The notes beneath the pieces were generated by a model, which was not told where the DNA came from, ran no database searches, and saw only the letters and a list, made by a program, of their open reading frames with translations. Below, piece by piece: positions 22,624-30,280 of a stretch of DNA of 32,547 nt (positions within the stretch are counted from its first letter, which is position 1; each line of letters begins with the position of its first letter). Position numbers and translations under genes: made by a program. Source of the stretch: an uncultured Clostridium sp. (GTDB lineage Bacteria; Bacillota; Clostridia; TANB77; CAG-508). Where the stretch lies: assembly GCA_900553405.1 (NCBI GenBank), contig USDF01000017.1, positions 1-32,547 of the forward strand, in the 5' to 3' direction.

Positions 22624-23055
22624 TTATTGTTTTTCAGCTGATTCAGTAAGAAATATAGAAATGCCAATCTCTTTTGTAGAGACCTCTTTTCCATCTTCAA
22701 AACGAATAACCAAATCATAGACATTACCAACATAATGTCCATAGATACCACAAACCGTTCTTTTGTAAGTTTTTTCATCAATTTTTTGGTATACAACTGA
22801 CTTAGGTTTGGGCAACTTATCTGCTGCTTCTTTTGCTTCTTCTTTAGTATCAAAAATCAAACGTCCATAGTCTTCGAAGCTGTATCTTTGGTATGTGTCT
22901 CCATACAAAACAGCATTAAAGTTTCTCTTTTTTTCATCAACATACAAAATTTTTGCATATGCTTCAAAAGCTTGCATACCATTCTTTGCTCCCCAGCAAT
23001 CAACCACATATACAGTTTGCTTTACTTTGAAATCCCGTTTACCTTTTTCTGTCAT
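22624..23055 (-). CDS. Unrecognised small soluble protein
   Basis: A 143-aa protein, Tyr- and Lys-rich, with no signal peptide. Its start has a beta-rich look (FKVKQTVYVVDCWGAKNGMQAFEAYAKILYV read in segments), with an EDYGRLIFDTKEEAKEAADKL helix in the middle. I do not recognise a family; an SH3-like or phage-type fold is only a guess. AGAAGGAGG precedes the ATG. A 23-residue open frame with its own perfect ribosome site lies 69 nt upstream on the same strand, and the promoter at 23279-23307 would serve both. A strong terminator follows. Confidence 0.72.
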   Translation of the reverse strand: MTEKGKRDFKVKQTVYVVDCWGAKNGMQAFEAYAKILYVDEKKRNFNAVLYGDTYQRYSFEDYGRLIFDTKEEAKEAADKLPKPKSVVYQKIDEKTYKRTVCGIYGHYVGNVYDLVIRFEDGKEVSTKEIGISIFLTESAEKQ

Positions 23056-23123
23056 AAGAAAACCTCCTTCTAAAAAATGTTGTCTTTTTAAGTATTTTGT
23101 TTTTGGGCGTTTTGAGTAAGCAC

Positions 23124-23195
23124 CTAATTATCAGCATAAAAACTTTTGTCACATCCATAAATATGTGAATATTGCCTCTTTAGTTTTTCTTTCAT
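23124..23195 (-). CDS. 23-residue micro-ORF upstream of the 143-aa gene
   Basis: The ATG at 23195-23193 has GGAGGA 6 nt upstream and runs 23 codons to TAG: MKEKLKRQYSHIYG, then CDKSFYADN. It is basic with one cysteine and is not a membrane peptide. It could be a leader peptide controlling the downstream gene or a small protein in its own right. The only support is the ribosome site, the promoter and its place in the unit. Confidence 0.5.
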   Translation of the reverse strand: MKEKLKRQYSHIYGCDKSFYADN

Positions 23196-23255
23196 ATGTG
23201 TCCTCCTTCAATAGTTATTGTATTGCCTATGTTTTTATATGTTAGCTCCTCAAGG

Positions 23256-23267
23256 AGATTACAAAAA
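23256..23267 (-). promoter_or_regulatory. Small hairpin in the leader of the micro-ORF unit
   Basis: On the minus strand CTCC-TTGA-GGAG folds as a 4-bp hairpin. The CTCC arm can also pair with the GGAG of the ribosome site at 23201-23206, so it might modulate translation. Confidence 0.3.
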
Positions 23268-23278
23268 TTAACATAAAA

Positions 23279-23307
23279 ATTATATCACAATTGTATTAAT
23301 TTGTCTA
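23279..23307 (-). promoter_or_regulatory. Promoter of micro-ORF and 143-aa gene
   Basis: On the minus strand, TAGACA (23307-23302), 17 nt, TATAAT (23284-23279) with TGA before it (extended -10). Confidence 0.6.
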
Positions 23308-23359
23308 TAATTATTCAATATTTTAAACCAACAACAATAATTTTATCTCAGTACTAATA

Positions 23360-23387
23360 TTTACTTTTGCTCAAAATGTGCTATAAT
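23360..23387 (+). promoter_or_regulatory. Promoter of the 65-aa membrane protein gene
   Basis: TTTACT (23360-23365), 16 nt, TATAAT (23382-23387), with TGC before it (extended -10), 46 nt before the start. Confidence 0.6.
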
Positions 23388-23432
23388 ATTATTAACTTAT
23401 TAACTTTTAAATTTAAGAAAGGGGTATCTTTT

Positions 23433-23630
23433 ATGAGAAGACGGAACAAAATTTTAACAACTGCTCTTATTATAATACCAATTATTTGCATAATTATGAT
23501 AATAATTGGTATACTCTTTAACAATGTAAAACTTGCTGTATATGTAATTTTTGCATTAATTTTAATTGCTGTTATCTCTAAAATTTGTATGACAATTATC
23601 AGCTTTTTCAAATCACATATAAATAAATAA
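23433..23630 (+). CDS. Small two-pass membrane protein, unknown
   Basis: A 65-aa protein: a basic start (MRRRNKIL), then two membrane helices with little between (ALIIIPIICIIMIIIGILF at about 10-29 and VKLAVYVIFALILIAVISK at about 32-50) and a short amphipathic end (TIISFFKSHINK). It is not recognised. The frame is open 22 codons further upstream, but that part overlaps the promoter, and AAAGGGG stands before the ATG at 23433. A toxin-like or accessory membrane peptide is possible, but nothing proves it. Confidence 0.65.
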   Translation: MRRRNKILTTALIIIPIICIIMIIIGILFNNVKLAVYVIFALILIAVISKICMTIISFFKSHINK

Positions 23631-23685
23631 TTTAATACAATAAGTTTTACAAAATAGCAAATTAAAAGTAAAAAATACTTTCAAA

Positions 23686-23733
23686 AATAAACTCTCCTCA
23701 TTAGACAAAAAAGTTTAATAAGGAGAGTTTATT
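23686..23733 (+). terminator. Hairpin between the 65-aa gene and the 260-aa gene
   Basis: AATAAACTCTCCT (23686-23698) and AGGAGAGTTTATT (23721-23733) are an exact 13-bp inverted repeat with a 22-nt loop, followed by ATATATT. It is a probable terminator, though about 55 nt past the stop. Confidence 0.55.
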
Positions 23734-23780
23734 ATATATTAACTATTCATAGAATATTTTACATCTATAATTTAAATAAC

Positions 23781-23809
23781 TTGCAAAAAATATAAAAACG
23801 TAGTATAAT
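23781..23809 (+). promoter_or_regulatory. Promoter of the 253/260-aa gene
   Basis: TTGCAA (23781-23786), 17 nt, TATAAT (23804-23809), about 57 nt before the preferred start. Confidence 0.65.
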
Positions 23810-23866
23810 TATGTTAATTCTCTTTGAAAGGGGGATATATAAAATATGATGAAAGAAGGAATATCA

Positions 23867-24628
23867 ATGATTTTTTTACCAGAAAGTATTGAAAGAACTT
23901 TGGAACGGTTAAAGGAGGCTTATAACAGGGACATAAAAAAACATAGGTCTTATTGTTCTTCTATTTCTGAGAACGGAAAAACTTACACGGGAACTGATAC
24001 CGTAAAAATCGTTCTGAAACATTTTGAGGAATTTAAGGCAAGTTTGGAAAATGGAACCAGTGACCTTCTTGTTTGCAAAGAAGGAGAAGAAGATGAAGCA
24101 AAGATTCGTTTAATGCAGGCTGTTTTGGAGTGGTACAAACCACTATGGATGGAGGACGTCTATTTAGTGAAAAATGACGTTTATATCCAAAGAGGATTAA
24201 AAAAACGGATTAAAGAACTTTGCAGTAGACGCAATACTAAAAAAGAAGCTTTAAATCTTTTAGAATTCCTTAATGATGCCTATAAATCCAGCTGGGGTCA
24301 GGAAGATGAGCTTTACAAAGTCAGAGATTTTAGACTAGTAAAATCCAAAGAAGAATTTGAGAAAATTCTGGATAAATTTGATGGTGTGAAAGATCTTACT
24401 GCTATCAAATCTTCTATCGTAGACTATACCACCATTCGGGTAGCCTTAGTTCCTATGGATTTGACCACTATGTATAAAAAGAAAGGAATTTTTGAAGATT
24501 ATCAGCAATTTTGTAAGAAACATCTTGGTGACACAAATTTTGACGATGCAATTAAGATGTTCAACTTATGGCATGATGTTAGAGAGACTGCAATTTATTA
24601 CATCTATGCTCCAAAGGAAAAAAAATAA
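23867..24628 (+). CDS. Unrecognised soluble alpha-helical protein
   Basis: A 253-aa protein (260 aa if the ATG at 23846 is used). It is highly charged and helical: ESIERTLERLKEAYNRDIKK at the start, a Trp-containing centre (LEWYKPLWMEDVYLV), then KEALNLLEFLNDAYKSSWGQ and a C-terminal FNLWHDVRETAIYYIYAP. There is no signal peptide or membrane segment, and I recognise no family. AAGGA lies 6 nt before the ATG at 23867; the upstream ATG has a run of G's 11 nt away. Codon use is less AT-biased than in the flanking core genes, fitting an accessory gene. It has its own promoter and a strong terminator. Confidence 0.7.
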   Translation: MIFLPESIERTLERLKEAYNRDIKKHRSYCSSISENGKTYTGTDTVKIVLKHFEEFKASLENGTSDLLVCKEGEEDEAKIRLMQAVLEWYKPLWMEDVYLVKNDVYIQRGLKKRIKELCSRRNTKKEALNLLEFLNDAYKSSWGQEDELYKVRDFRLVKSKEEFEKILDKFDGVKDLTAIKSSIVDYTTIRVALVPMDLTTMYKKKGIFEDYQQFCKKHLGDTNFDDAIKMFNLWHDVRETAIYYIYAPKEKK

Positions 24629-24642
24629 TACTTATATCCCCA

Positions 24643-24676
24643 AGAAAGCACAACATACTGTTGTGCTTTCTTTAGA
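24643..24676 (+). terminator. Terminator of the 253/260-aa gene
   Basis: AGAAAGCACAACA (24643-24655) and its exact complement (24659-24671) form a 13-bp stem with a 3-nt loop, ending in TTTCTTTAG. Confidence 0.85.
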
Positions 24677-24721
24677 TCTTTAGCAAAATATTTTAAAACA
24701 TTTTACCAACGTTTTAGAAAC

Positions 24722-25804
24722 TTATTTTTCAATATATCCTTCTATTGATTTAGAATACATATCTTCTGTTATAGACTTATATCTTTCTCCATCATAGTCA
24801 TCTGTAAATCCATTATATGCTTTGTAAATATCTCCTGTTTCTGTATCATATACTCTCTCATACCCTAGTGTTGCATCACTTTGTTTCTGGCTCATTCTGT
24901 CATAAGCTGCATTTCTTGATTCCCAAGAAGACATTATACTATCTGATATTTGGTTGCAAATATTTCTTACACTTTGGAAAGTTTTCATAACCGCATCTTG
25001 TTGGCTATTGTATCCACTAATAAATGTATCTGTAAAGTCTAAAGATGAAACCATTTTATTTAAAGTTTCTTCCCAGTTTATAAATTCATCTTTTGGTGCT
25101 GTAATAAATATAGTATTGTATACATTTAAATAATATATATCTATTTGTTTTCCTGACATTATATTTTCATAAACATAGTATGGACCAGCATCATAAACAT
25201 ATGCAGTAAATAGTCCTTCCGCTTCTTTTCCCTGTTCATCTTTAAATGACGCTCTTAGTACATCTCCTCCAAAGGCTGAAGTTCCTACTTTTTCAATTGT
25301 AGTAAAGTCTGTTAGCGTTGGAAATGTAAATGTTGCTGTATTATTTAATGTTCCTAAATCATTAAATATCTTATAAAATCCTTCTGTTGTTTTTTCTTCT
25401 ATTACAGAAGTTTTTGCAAACATTGAGTCCGGATAATATTTTTGTTGCCATGCTTTTGCTTCTTGAGATTTGTTGTACCCTTCTGTTTTCATATTAAAAA
25501 ACATTTGATAAGTTGGATTTTCTGGATTATAAACTCTTATTGTATAATGAATATTATCTCCCAAAGTATCTACTTTCCAACCTTCTGGAACTTTCATTGT
25601 AAATAATCCATTATTATAATCTACTAAATTAATAGCTTTTGCTTCACTTTGTCTTATTTTTATTTGTTGCTTATTTGATGCGCCAGTGTCTTTATTTATC
25701 ATTTCATTACCACCTTTAATATTTTTTACAACTATTCCAGCAATAATAAGAACTATTATAACAGCTATTATGCTTATAATCATTATCCTTTTATCTTTTT
25801 CCAT
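24722..25804 (-). CDS. Membrane-anchored extracytoplasmic protein, unknown
   Basis: A 360-aa protein with one N-terminal membrane helix (residues 6-27, RIMIISIIAVIIVLIIAGIV) and a large outside part. The first outside domain begins NGLFTMKVPEGWKVDTLGDN and has a PsbP/LpqN-like look (a beta-rich module found on secreted proteins). The C-terminal part has a helical segment (AYDRMSQKQSDATLGYERV) and ends with YDTETGDIYKAYNGF. There is no lipobox and no sortase motif. It starts 2 nt after the sortase stop, and its ribosome site is inside the sortase's last codons, so the two are co-translated. A role in surface assembly with the sortase is inferred only from that. Confidence 0.68.
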   Translation of the reverse strand: MEKDKRIMIISIIAVIIVLIIAGIVVKNIKGGNEMINKDTGASNKQQIKIRQSEAKAINLVDYNNGLFTMKVPEGWKVDTLGDNIHYTIRVYNPENPTYQMFFNMKTEGYNKSQEAKAWQQKYYPDSMFAKTSVIEEKTTEGFYKIFNDLGTLNNTATFTFPTLTDFTTIEKVGTSAFGGDVLRASFKDEQGKEAEGLFTAYVYDAGPYYVYENIMSGKQIDIYYLNVYNTIFITAPKDEFINWEETLNKMVSSLDFTDTFISGYNSQQDAVMKTFQSVRNICNQISDSIMSSWESRNAAYDRMSQKQSDATLGYERVYDTETGDIYKAYNGFTDDYDGERYKSITEDMYSKSIEGYIEK

Positions 25805-25806
25805 CT

Positions 25807-26556
25807 TTACTCCTCCTCTAATACTTTCTTAGCATGTAATACTACTCTATATTTATTATTGTTAGCACATGTTGATAATGTTAAAATACTATCTTTTGAG
25901 GTTACTTCTACTCCAAAATCTTTAACACTTCTCTTTTTTATAGTTTCTATAAATTTTTCAAATTTATCTTCTGTTTTAAATTCTGTTTGAATATAGTATT
26001 CTTCATTTTCTATTTGATAAACAGAAAATACCTCATATATACTATTTTCGTTTTCAGTATTAAATATAATATTTCTATTTTCCTCATTATTATACCACTC
26101 AGGCAATAAAGCTTCTTTTAGCGTTGCAAACATTGAGCCATCTTTTCTATTATGTCCATACATTACTATGTTTTTATCTGTTCCATCAAATTTATTTTTG
26201 TAGTCTGCAAATGGCCAACCTGCTGAATTATAGCTTTTATCAAAGCTATGTGTTAAATAATAACTATTGTTACTTGTTTTTACTATTGGATATTCTATAT
26301 TCGTATTATTAACTTTAATCCATGCCACAGTTTCATCATTTTGTTCTTTTAAAGAATTAAAATTTACAATATATTGTTTTTGTTCTTCATTTTCATCTTG
26401 TTGAATTGTTACTGTTTCACTTATTTGCTTAGTTACTTTTTTGCTATTTTGATTTTCCTTGTACCAATTATAAATTTTAATTCCCGAATATATTAATATT
26501 CCTATTAATATCACACAAATAATATTGATTATAATTATCTTTTTGCTTTTTTTCAT
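25807..26556 (-). CDS. srtB: Class B sortase
   Basis: A membrane transpeptidase that cleaves a surface protein's sorting signal and links it to peptidoglycan. It has an N-terminal membrane helix (residues 8-27) followed by the class B fold. The catalytic triad is visible: His135 in MYGHN, Cys230 in LTLSTC and Arg237 in KYRVVLHAK. It has 249 aa, typical for class B. GAAAGGAAAG precedes the ATG. The NPKTG protein encoded just upstream at 26794-28305 is its likely substrate. Confidence 0.9.
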   Translation of the reverse strand: MKKSKKIIIINIICVILIGILIYSGIKIYNWYKENQNSKKVTKQISETVTIQQDENEEQKQYIVNFNSLKEQNDETVAWIKVNNTNIEYPIVKTSNNSYYLTHSFDKSYNSAGWPFADYKNKFDGTDKNIVMYGHNRKDGSMFATLKEALLPEWYNNEENRNIIFNTENENSIYEVFSVYQIENEEYYIQTEFKTEDKFEKFIETIKKRSVKDFGVEVTSKDSILTLSTCANNNKYRVVLHAKKVLEEE

Positions 26557-26604
26557 TGATACTTTCCTTTCATATAATCTGCATTTATATATTATAGTAT
26601 TTTG

Positions 26605-26634
26605 ATTATAACATTTAATTAACTTTTTCGTCTA
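26605..26634 (-). promoter_or_regulatory. Probable promoter of srtB operon
   Basis: On the minus strand, TAGACG (26634-26629), 18 nt, TATAAT (26610-26605). A second TATAAT lies about 15 nt further downstream. It allows sortase transcription separate from the substrate gene. Confidence 0.5.
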
Positions 26635-26680
26635 CTAATTACGAATTTTTTACTAATTATTACGTTTGTATAATACAATC

Positions 26681-26785
26681 TATTAAAATTTAGTTTCACT
26701 ATATATATTATAGGAGGTCTGGAAAAATTTCCTGCTATATAAAATACACAGGCAATTATTAATTTGCCTGCGTTTTTTGTCTTTC
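26681..26785 (+). ncRNA. Candidate small RNA between srtB and its substrate gene
   Basis: A TATAAT at 26669-26674 (no good -35) is followed by about 100 nt without an open frame. A short hairpin (GGAAA...TTTCC near 26721-26732) and the stem CAGGCAA/TTGCCTG (26749-26755, 26764-26770) follow, with the tail CGTTTTTTG. The stem's T-tract is strong on the plus strand and weak on the minus, so it is at least a terminator. A lone AGGAGG at 26713-26718 has no start codon. Confidence 0.35.
26749..26778. terminator. Terminator hairpin after the NPKTG protein gene
   Basis: A 7-bp stem (26749-26755 with 26764-26770). It lies 24 nt past the stop of the minus-strand surface-protein gene and could end it, but the better T-tract (TTTTTT) is on the plus strand. 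Confidence 0.5.
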
Positions 26786-26793
26786 TTACATTT

Positions 26794-28305
26794 CTATTTT
26801 TTTCTAATTTTTATTGTTGTTACTAATCCCATTGTTGCTATTGTAAATAGTGCTATAACTGCTCCAATATTGTCTCCTGTTTTTGGATTATTTATCTTTT
26901 CTTCATTGTTAGAGGTATTGGTTTGTCCTCCTTCATTTTCAATATTTTCTGCTATTACACCATATTCACTTAAGTGAGTAGTTTCAAATACTAAATATCC
27001 TTCTTCAATTGTTGCTGGTAATGTTTCTTTTATTTCGCCATCTAAAATATATACTACTTCATATTTGTTATATCCTTTTAATTCTTCTGGTAATGCTATT
27101 TTTATTTTCATTTTTGTATCACTTATTTTTACAATATTGTCTCCATCTAGTACATTAATGTCTGCTATAAACTTAACATTTTTATTTGCTAATTCTGTAT
27201 TTACTTCTACTTTTTGAATATCTAATTTATAGTTTTTGTTAATTTCATTTTCAAATTCAATATTAGCTTCTGTTTCTCCTGTACTTTCAATTTCTTTAAC
27301 AGTTTCCTTAACAGGCTCTTCTTTTGTTCCTGCATTTTTAGTCCAAGAAGCATATAAAGTTATATTTTTATATCTCTCATAACCACTTTCTTCTTTTATT
27401 AAAGTATCTTTTTCAAATTCTGTAGCTCCTTCTTTATCCCAAAGTCTCCAATACATATATTTATAATTTTTTCCGCTTCCATCATTTTTAGAATTCCAAC
27501 CATTAAAAGTGTATCCTTCTCTTACAGGTATATATGGTAAAAGTGACATAGCTGTTCCTGAATTTCCACCACCTAGATAATCATATTTATTAGACGCTTT
27601 ACCATCAATAGTACCACCATTAGCATTTAAGATTAACACAATTCCGTCACCTTTAAAAGTATCTTGAGTATATGTAGCAGTTACTGTTATGCAATCACCA
27701 TTAGCAAAATAGCTAGAATCAATAGAAGTTACAATTTTTCCATTTAAATCCCATCCCTTAAATGTGTATCCTTCTCTTACTGGTGTATATTTTGTTAAAT
27801 CAACTGTTTTAAATTCAGTACTTTTACTTGTTAAATTTACAATGCTTTGCCCATTTACTTTACCTGCAAAAGCATCAAGTGTTAAATAATATGTGCCAGT
27901 TCCTTGTAATACTTTATCGGAAAATTTTGCATAAAGAGTCAATCCATTTGTATATGCTTCGCCTCCTATGTTACCACTCCAGCTAAAATCAGTTATTGCT
28001 ATTTCTTCATTAGCTTTTTCGCCCGTAAAACTTCCCCAATATGAAAATTCAGTTCTACCATTGAAAGGTACCATTCCTTTTGTTAATTCAGATAATTTAA
28101 TTGTTGTTTCTCCTTCTGCAACATCAAACCTTATAAGCTTTTGGCTTTCACCATCAATACTAAAATTTTCTTCATTGCTAGTTAGTATTAATGTATATTT
28201 GCCATCATCACTAATTGTTACAGCATTTACTTTGTTTGAAAAACTAAGCAGACATATGCTGACTAAAATAATTGCTAAAAATATCAAACATTTTTTAGTT
28301 TTCAT
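26794..28305 (-). CDS. Cell-wall-anchored surface protein with B-repeats and NPKTG sorting signal
   Basis: A 503-aa secreted protein. It has a signal peptide (MKTKKCLIFLAIILVSICLL, cleaved near VNA-VTI at residue 28). Repeated modules of the Listeria-Bacteroides/InlB B-repeat type follow (VREGYTFKGWDLNG; VREGYTFNGWNSK; NITLYASWTKN), then a spacer rich in Glu/Lys and a beta domain. The C-terminal sorting signal is NPKTG (473-477), hydrophobic helix, KIRKK. The frame is open 43 codons further upstream, but AGGAGGG sits before the ATG at 28305 and only that start gives a signal peptide. It is likely an adhesin or wall-attached structural protein, anchored by the class B sortase next door. Confidence 0.85.
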   Translation of the reverse strand: MKTKKCLIFLAIILVSICLLSFSNKVNAVTISDDGKYTLILTSNEENFSIDGESQKLIRFDVAEGETTIKLSELTKGMVPFNGRTEFSYWGSFTGEKANEEIAITDFSWSGNIGGEAYTNGLTLYAKFSDKVLQGTGTYYLTLDAFAGKVNGQSIVNLTSKSTEFKTVDLTKYTPVREGYTFKGWDLNGKIVTSIDSSYFANGDCITVTATYTQDTFKGDGIVLILNANGGTIDGKASNKYDYLGGGNSGTAMSLLPYIPVREGYTFNGWNSKNDGSGKNYKYMYWRLWDKEGATEFEKDTLIKEESGYERYKNITLYASWTKNAGTKEEPVKETVKEIESTGETEANIEFENEINKNYKLDIQKVEVNTELANKNVKFIADINVLDGDNIVKISDTKMKIKIALPEELKGYNKYEVVYILDGEIKETLPATIEEGYLVFETTHLSEYGVIAENIENEGGQTNTSNNEEKINNPKTGDNIGAVIALFTIATMGLVTTIKIRKK

Positions 28306-28420
28306 TTTCTTTTCCCTCCTACTTTTATTTTTTATATTTGTCATTTTAGCATATAAAATATAAACTTTATAAATAATTGCCAATATTTTATTTCTTTTTT
28401 GGTAACTCATACTTTCCAAT

Positions 28421-28448
28421 TTGCTTTTCCGCAAATTTGTAGTATAAT
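28421..28448 (+). promoter_or_regulatory. Promoter of the large XRE protein gene
   Basis: TTGCTT (28421-28426), 16 nt, TATAAT (28443-28448), 36 nt before the ATG. It shares a 178-nt gap with the divergent surface-protein gene. Confidence 0.6.
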
Positions 28449-28483
28449 GTAAAAAAATAATTCTTAGTTAGGAGATTTTTATT

Positions 28484-30211
28484 ATGAATTTTAGTGAACA
28501 ATTAAATGAATATATGTCACAAGTAGATTGTTCTGCAAAAGAACTATCAAACATTTCAGGGCTTTCACCTACTGTTATAAGTCGTTATCGTAATGGTGAA
28601 AGAACTCCTAGTATTAGAAGTACACAATTAAATTCATTAGTAGATGGTTTATATGAATTGGCTTTAGCTAAAAAAGTAAAATTATCAAAAGAGGAAATAA
28701 ATAAAAGTTTTTCTACAATTCTAAATGATGTTCATATAGATTTAGACCAGCTTGTTAAAAATTTTAATGAACTTGTTTCTGTTTTTAATATAAATATAGC
28801 AGAGCTTTCTAGAAAAATAGGTTACAATTCTTCTTATCTTTCTAAAATTCGTACAGGTAACATATACCCTGCTAAACCTCAAATTTTTATAGATGAGGTA
28901 AGTAATTTTATTGTAAATAAATATAATTCAGAAGATGATAAAAAAGCTCTTTCTCTTCTTATAAATTGCAATGTAGAAAAATTAAATAATCAGTCTAATT
29001 ATTATGAAAATTTAAAAAACTGGTTTTCTACTAATACATCTCCTAGCCATAATTATATTAACGACTTTTTAAATAATTTAGATACATTTGATTTAAACCA
29101 ATATATAAAGGCTATACACTTTGATGAAATGAAAGTTCCTTTTGTGCCTTTTTATAAGTCTGGTTCAAGAAACTATTATGGAATAGAAGAAATGAAAAAA
29201 GGTGAACTAGATTTCTTTAAAGCTACTGTACTTTCAAAATCTAATGAACCTGTTTTTATGTGTAGTGATATGCCTATGGAAGATATGGCTAAAGACCTTG
29301 ATTTCGGCAAAAAGTGGATGTTTGCTATTGCAATGACCTTAAAGAAAGGCTTACATTTAAACATAATTCACAATATAGATAGACCATTCAATGAAATGAT
29401 GCTTGGACTAGAAAGTTGGATTCCAATTTATATGACAGGACAAGTTTCTCCTTATTACTTAAGTGGCTTTAAAGACAATGTTTATAGTCACATTAATTAT
29501 ACATCTGGCTTAGTAGCACTTACTGGCGAATGTATTAACGGATATCATGATAAAGGAAAATATTATTTAACAAGTTCAAAAACAGAAGTTGAATATTATA
29601 AAACAAAATCTGAACTACTATTAAATAAAGCCAAACCACTTATGGAAATTTATAGAACAGAAAACAAAAATGCTTTTAATGCATTTTTATCTTCAAGTTC
29701 AAAAACAAATGGAAATCGAAGAAGAATTTTATCTTCTTTGCCAATTCACACAATTTCTGACGAATTACTATTAAAAATATTAAAACGTACTAAAATTTCT
29801 GAAGAAGATACAAAAAATATAGTTTCTGCCGTAAAAGCTCAAAAAGAACTAATAGAAAATGTGCTACAAAATAATATATATGAAGATGAAATACATGAAA
29901 TTTCTAAAGAAGATTTTGAAAAAAATGTACCTACACTTTCTCTTTCAGATAGTTTTTATGAAGGAAAAATTTATTATACATATGAAGAGTATTTAGAGCA
30001 TTTAAAACAAACAAAAAAATATGGGAAATGTGTAGACAATTATAAATTAAATACAAACTACAATCACACATTTAAAAACATACAAGTTCTTATTTGCGAA
30101 AAAAATTGGGTTATGATTTCAAAAGATACCAGTCCTTCAATACACTTTGTAATACATCACCCTAAGCTTAGAGACGCAATAGAAAACTTTATTCCACCAG
30201 TTGTAGAATAA
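28484..30211 (+). CDS. Large regulator with two N-terminal XRE-type HTH domains
   Basis: A 575-aa cytoplasmic protein. The first HTH is at about residues 5-55 (CSAKELSNISGLSPTVISRY, then RNGERTPS), the second at about 85-140 (NINIAELSRKIGYNSSYLSK, then IRTGNIYPA). The remaining 430 residues form a region of unknown fold with a striking segment, MMLGLESWIPIYMTGQVSPY. I have a general memory of such regulators in Lachnospiraceae-type bacteria but know no ligand. The C-terminal part may sense a signal. TTAGGAGA precedes the ATG. It is divergent from the NPKTG surface-protein gene, so it may control it; a terminator follows. Confidence 0.8.
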   Translation: MNFSEQLNEYMSQVDCSAKELSNISGLSPTVISRYRNGERTPSIRSTQLNSLVDGLYELALAKKVKLSKEEINKSFSTILNDVHIDLDQLVKNFNELVSVFNINIAELSRKIGYNSSYLSKIRTGNIYPAKPQIFIDEVSNFIVNKYNSEDDKKALSLLINCNVEKLNNQSNYYENLKNWFSTNTSPSHNYINDFLNNLDTFDLNQYIKAIHFDEMKVPFVPFYKSGSRNYYGIEEMKKGELDFFKATVLSKSNEPVFMCSDMPMEDMAKDLDFGKKWMFAIAMTLKKGLHLNIIHNIDRPFNEMMLGLESWIPIYMTGQVSPYYLSGFKDNVYSHINYTSGLVALTGECINGYHDKGKYYLTSSKTEVEYYKTKSELLLNKAKPLMEIYRTENKNAFNAFLSSSSKTNGNRRRILSSLPIHTISDELLLKILKRTKISEEDTKNIVSAVKAQKELIENVLQNNIYEDEIHEISKEDFEKNVPTLSLSDSFYEGKIYYTYEEYLEHLKQTKKYGKCVDNYKLNTNYNHTFKNIQVLICEKNWVMISKDTSPSIHFVIHHPKLRDAIENFIPPVVE

Positions 30212-30236
30212 TAATTTTTAAATTTGCTAGAATATA

Positions 30237-30277
30237 AAAAACAAGAATTTTTAGGCTACTAAAATTCTTGTTTTTTT
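30237..30277. terminator. Bidirectional terminator between the regulator and the radical SAM gene
   Basis: AAAAACAAGAATTTT (30237-30251) and its complement (30261-30275) form a 15-bp stem with a 9-nt loop. Both strands end in T-runs. The flanking genes converge here. Confidence 0.82.
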
Positions 30278-30280
30278 ATT

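Noticed and set aside
22560..22853. 97-codon minus-strand frame inside the 143-aa gene
   Set aside because: Out-of-frame with the gene that has the ribosome site and the plausible protein; runs through the terminator.
20811..24700. att direct repeat of the tRNA-Leu 3' end bounding an integrated island
   Set aside because: No second copy of the tRNA 3' sequence and no integrase found inside the window.
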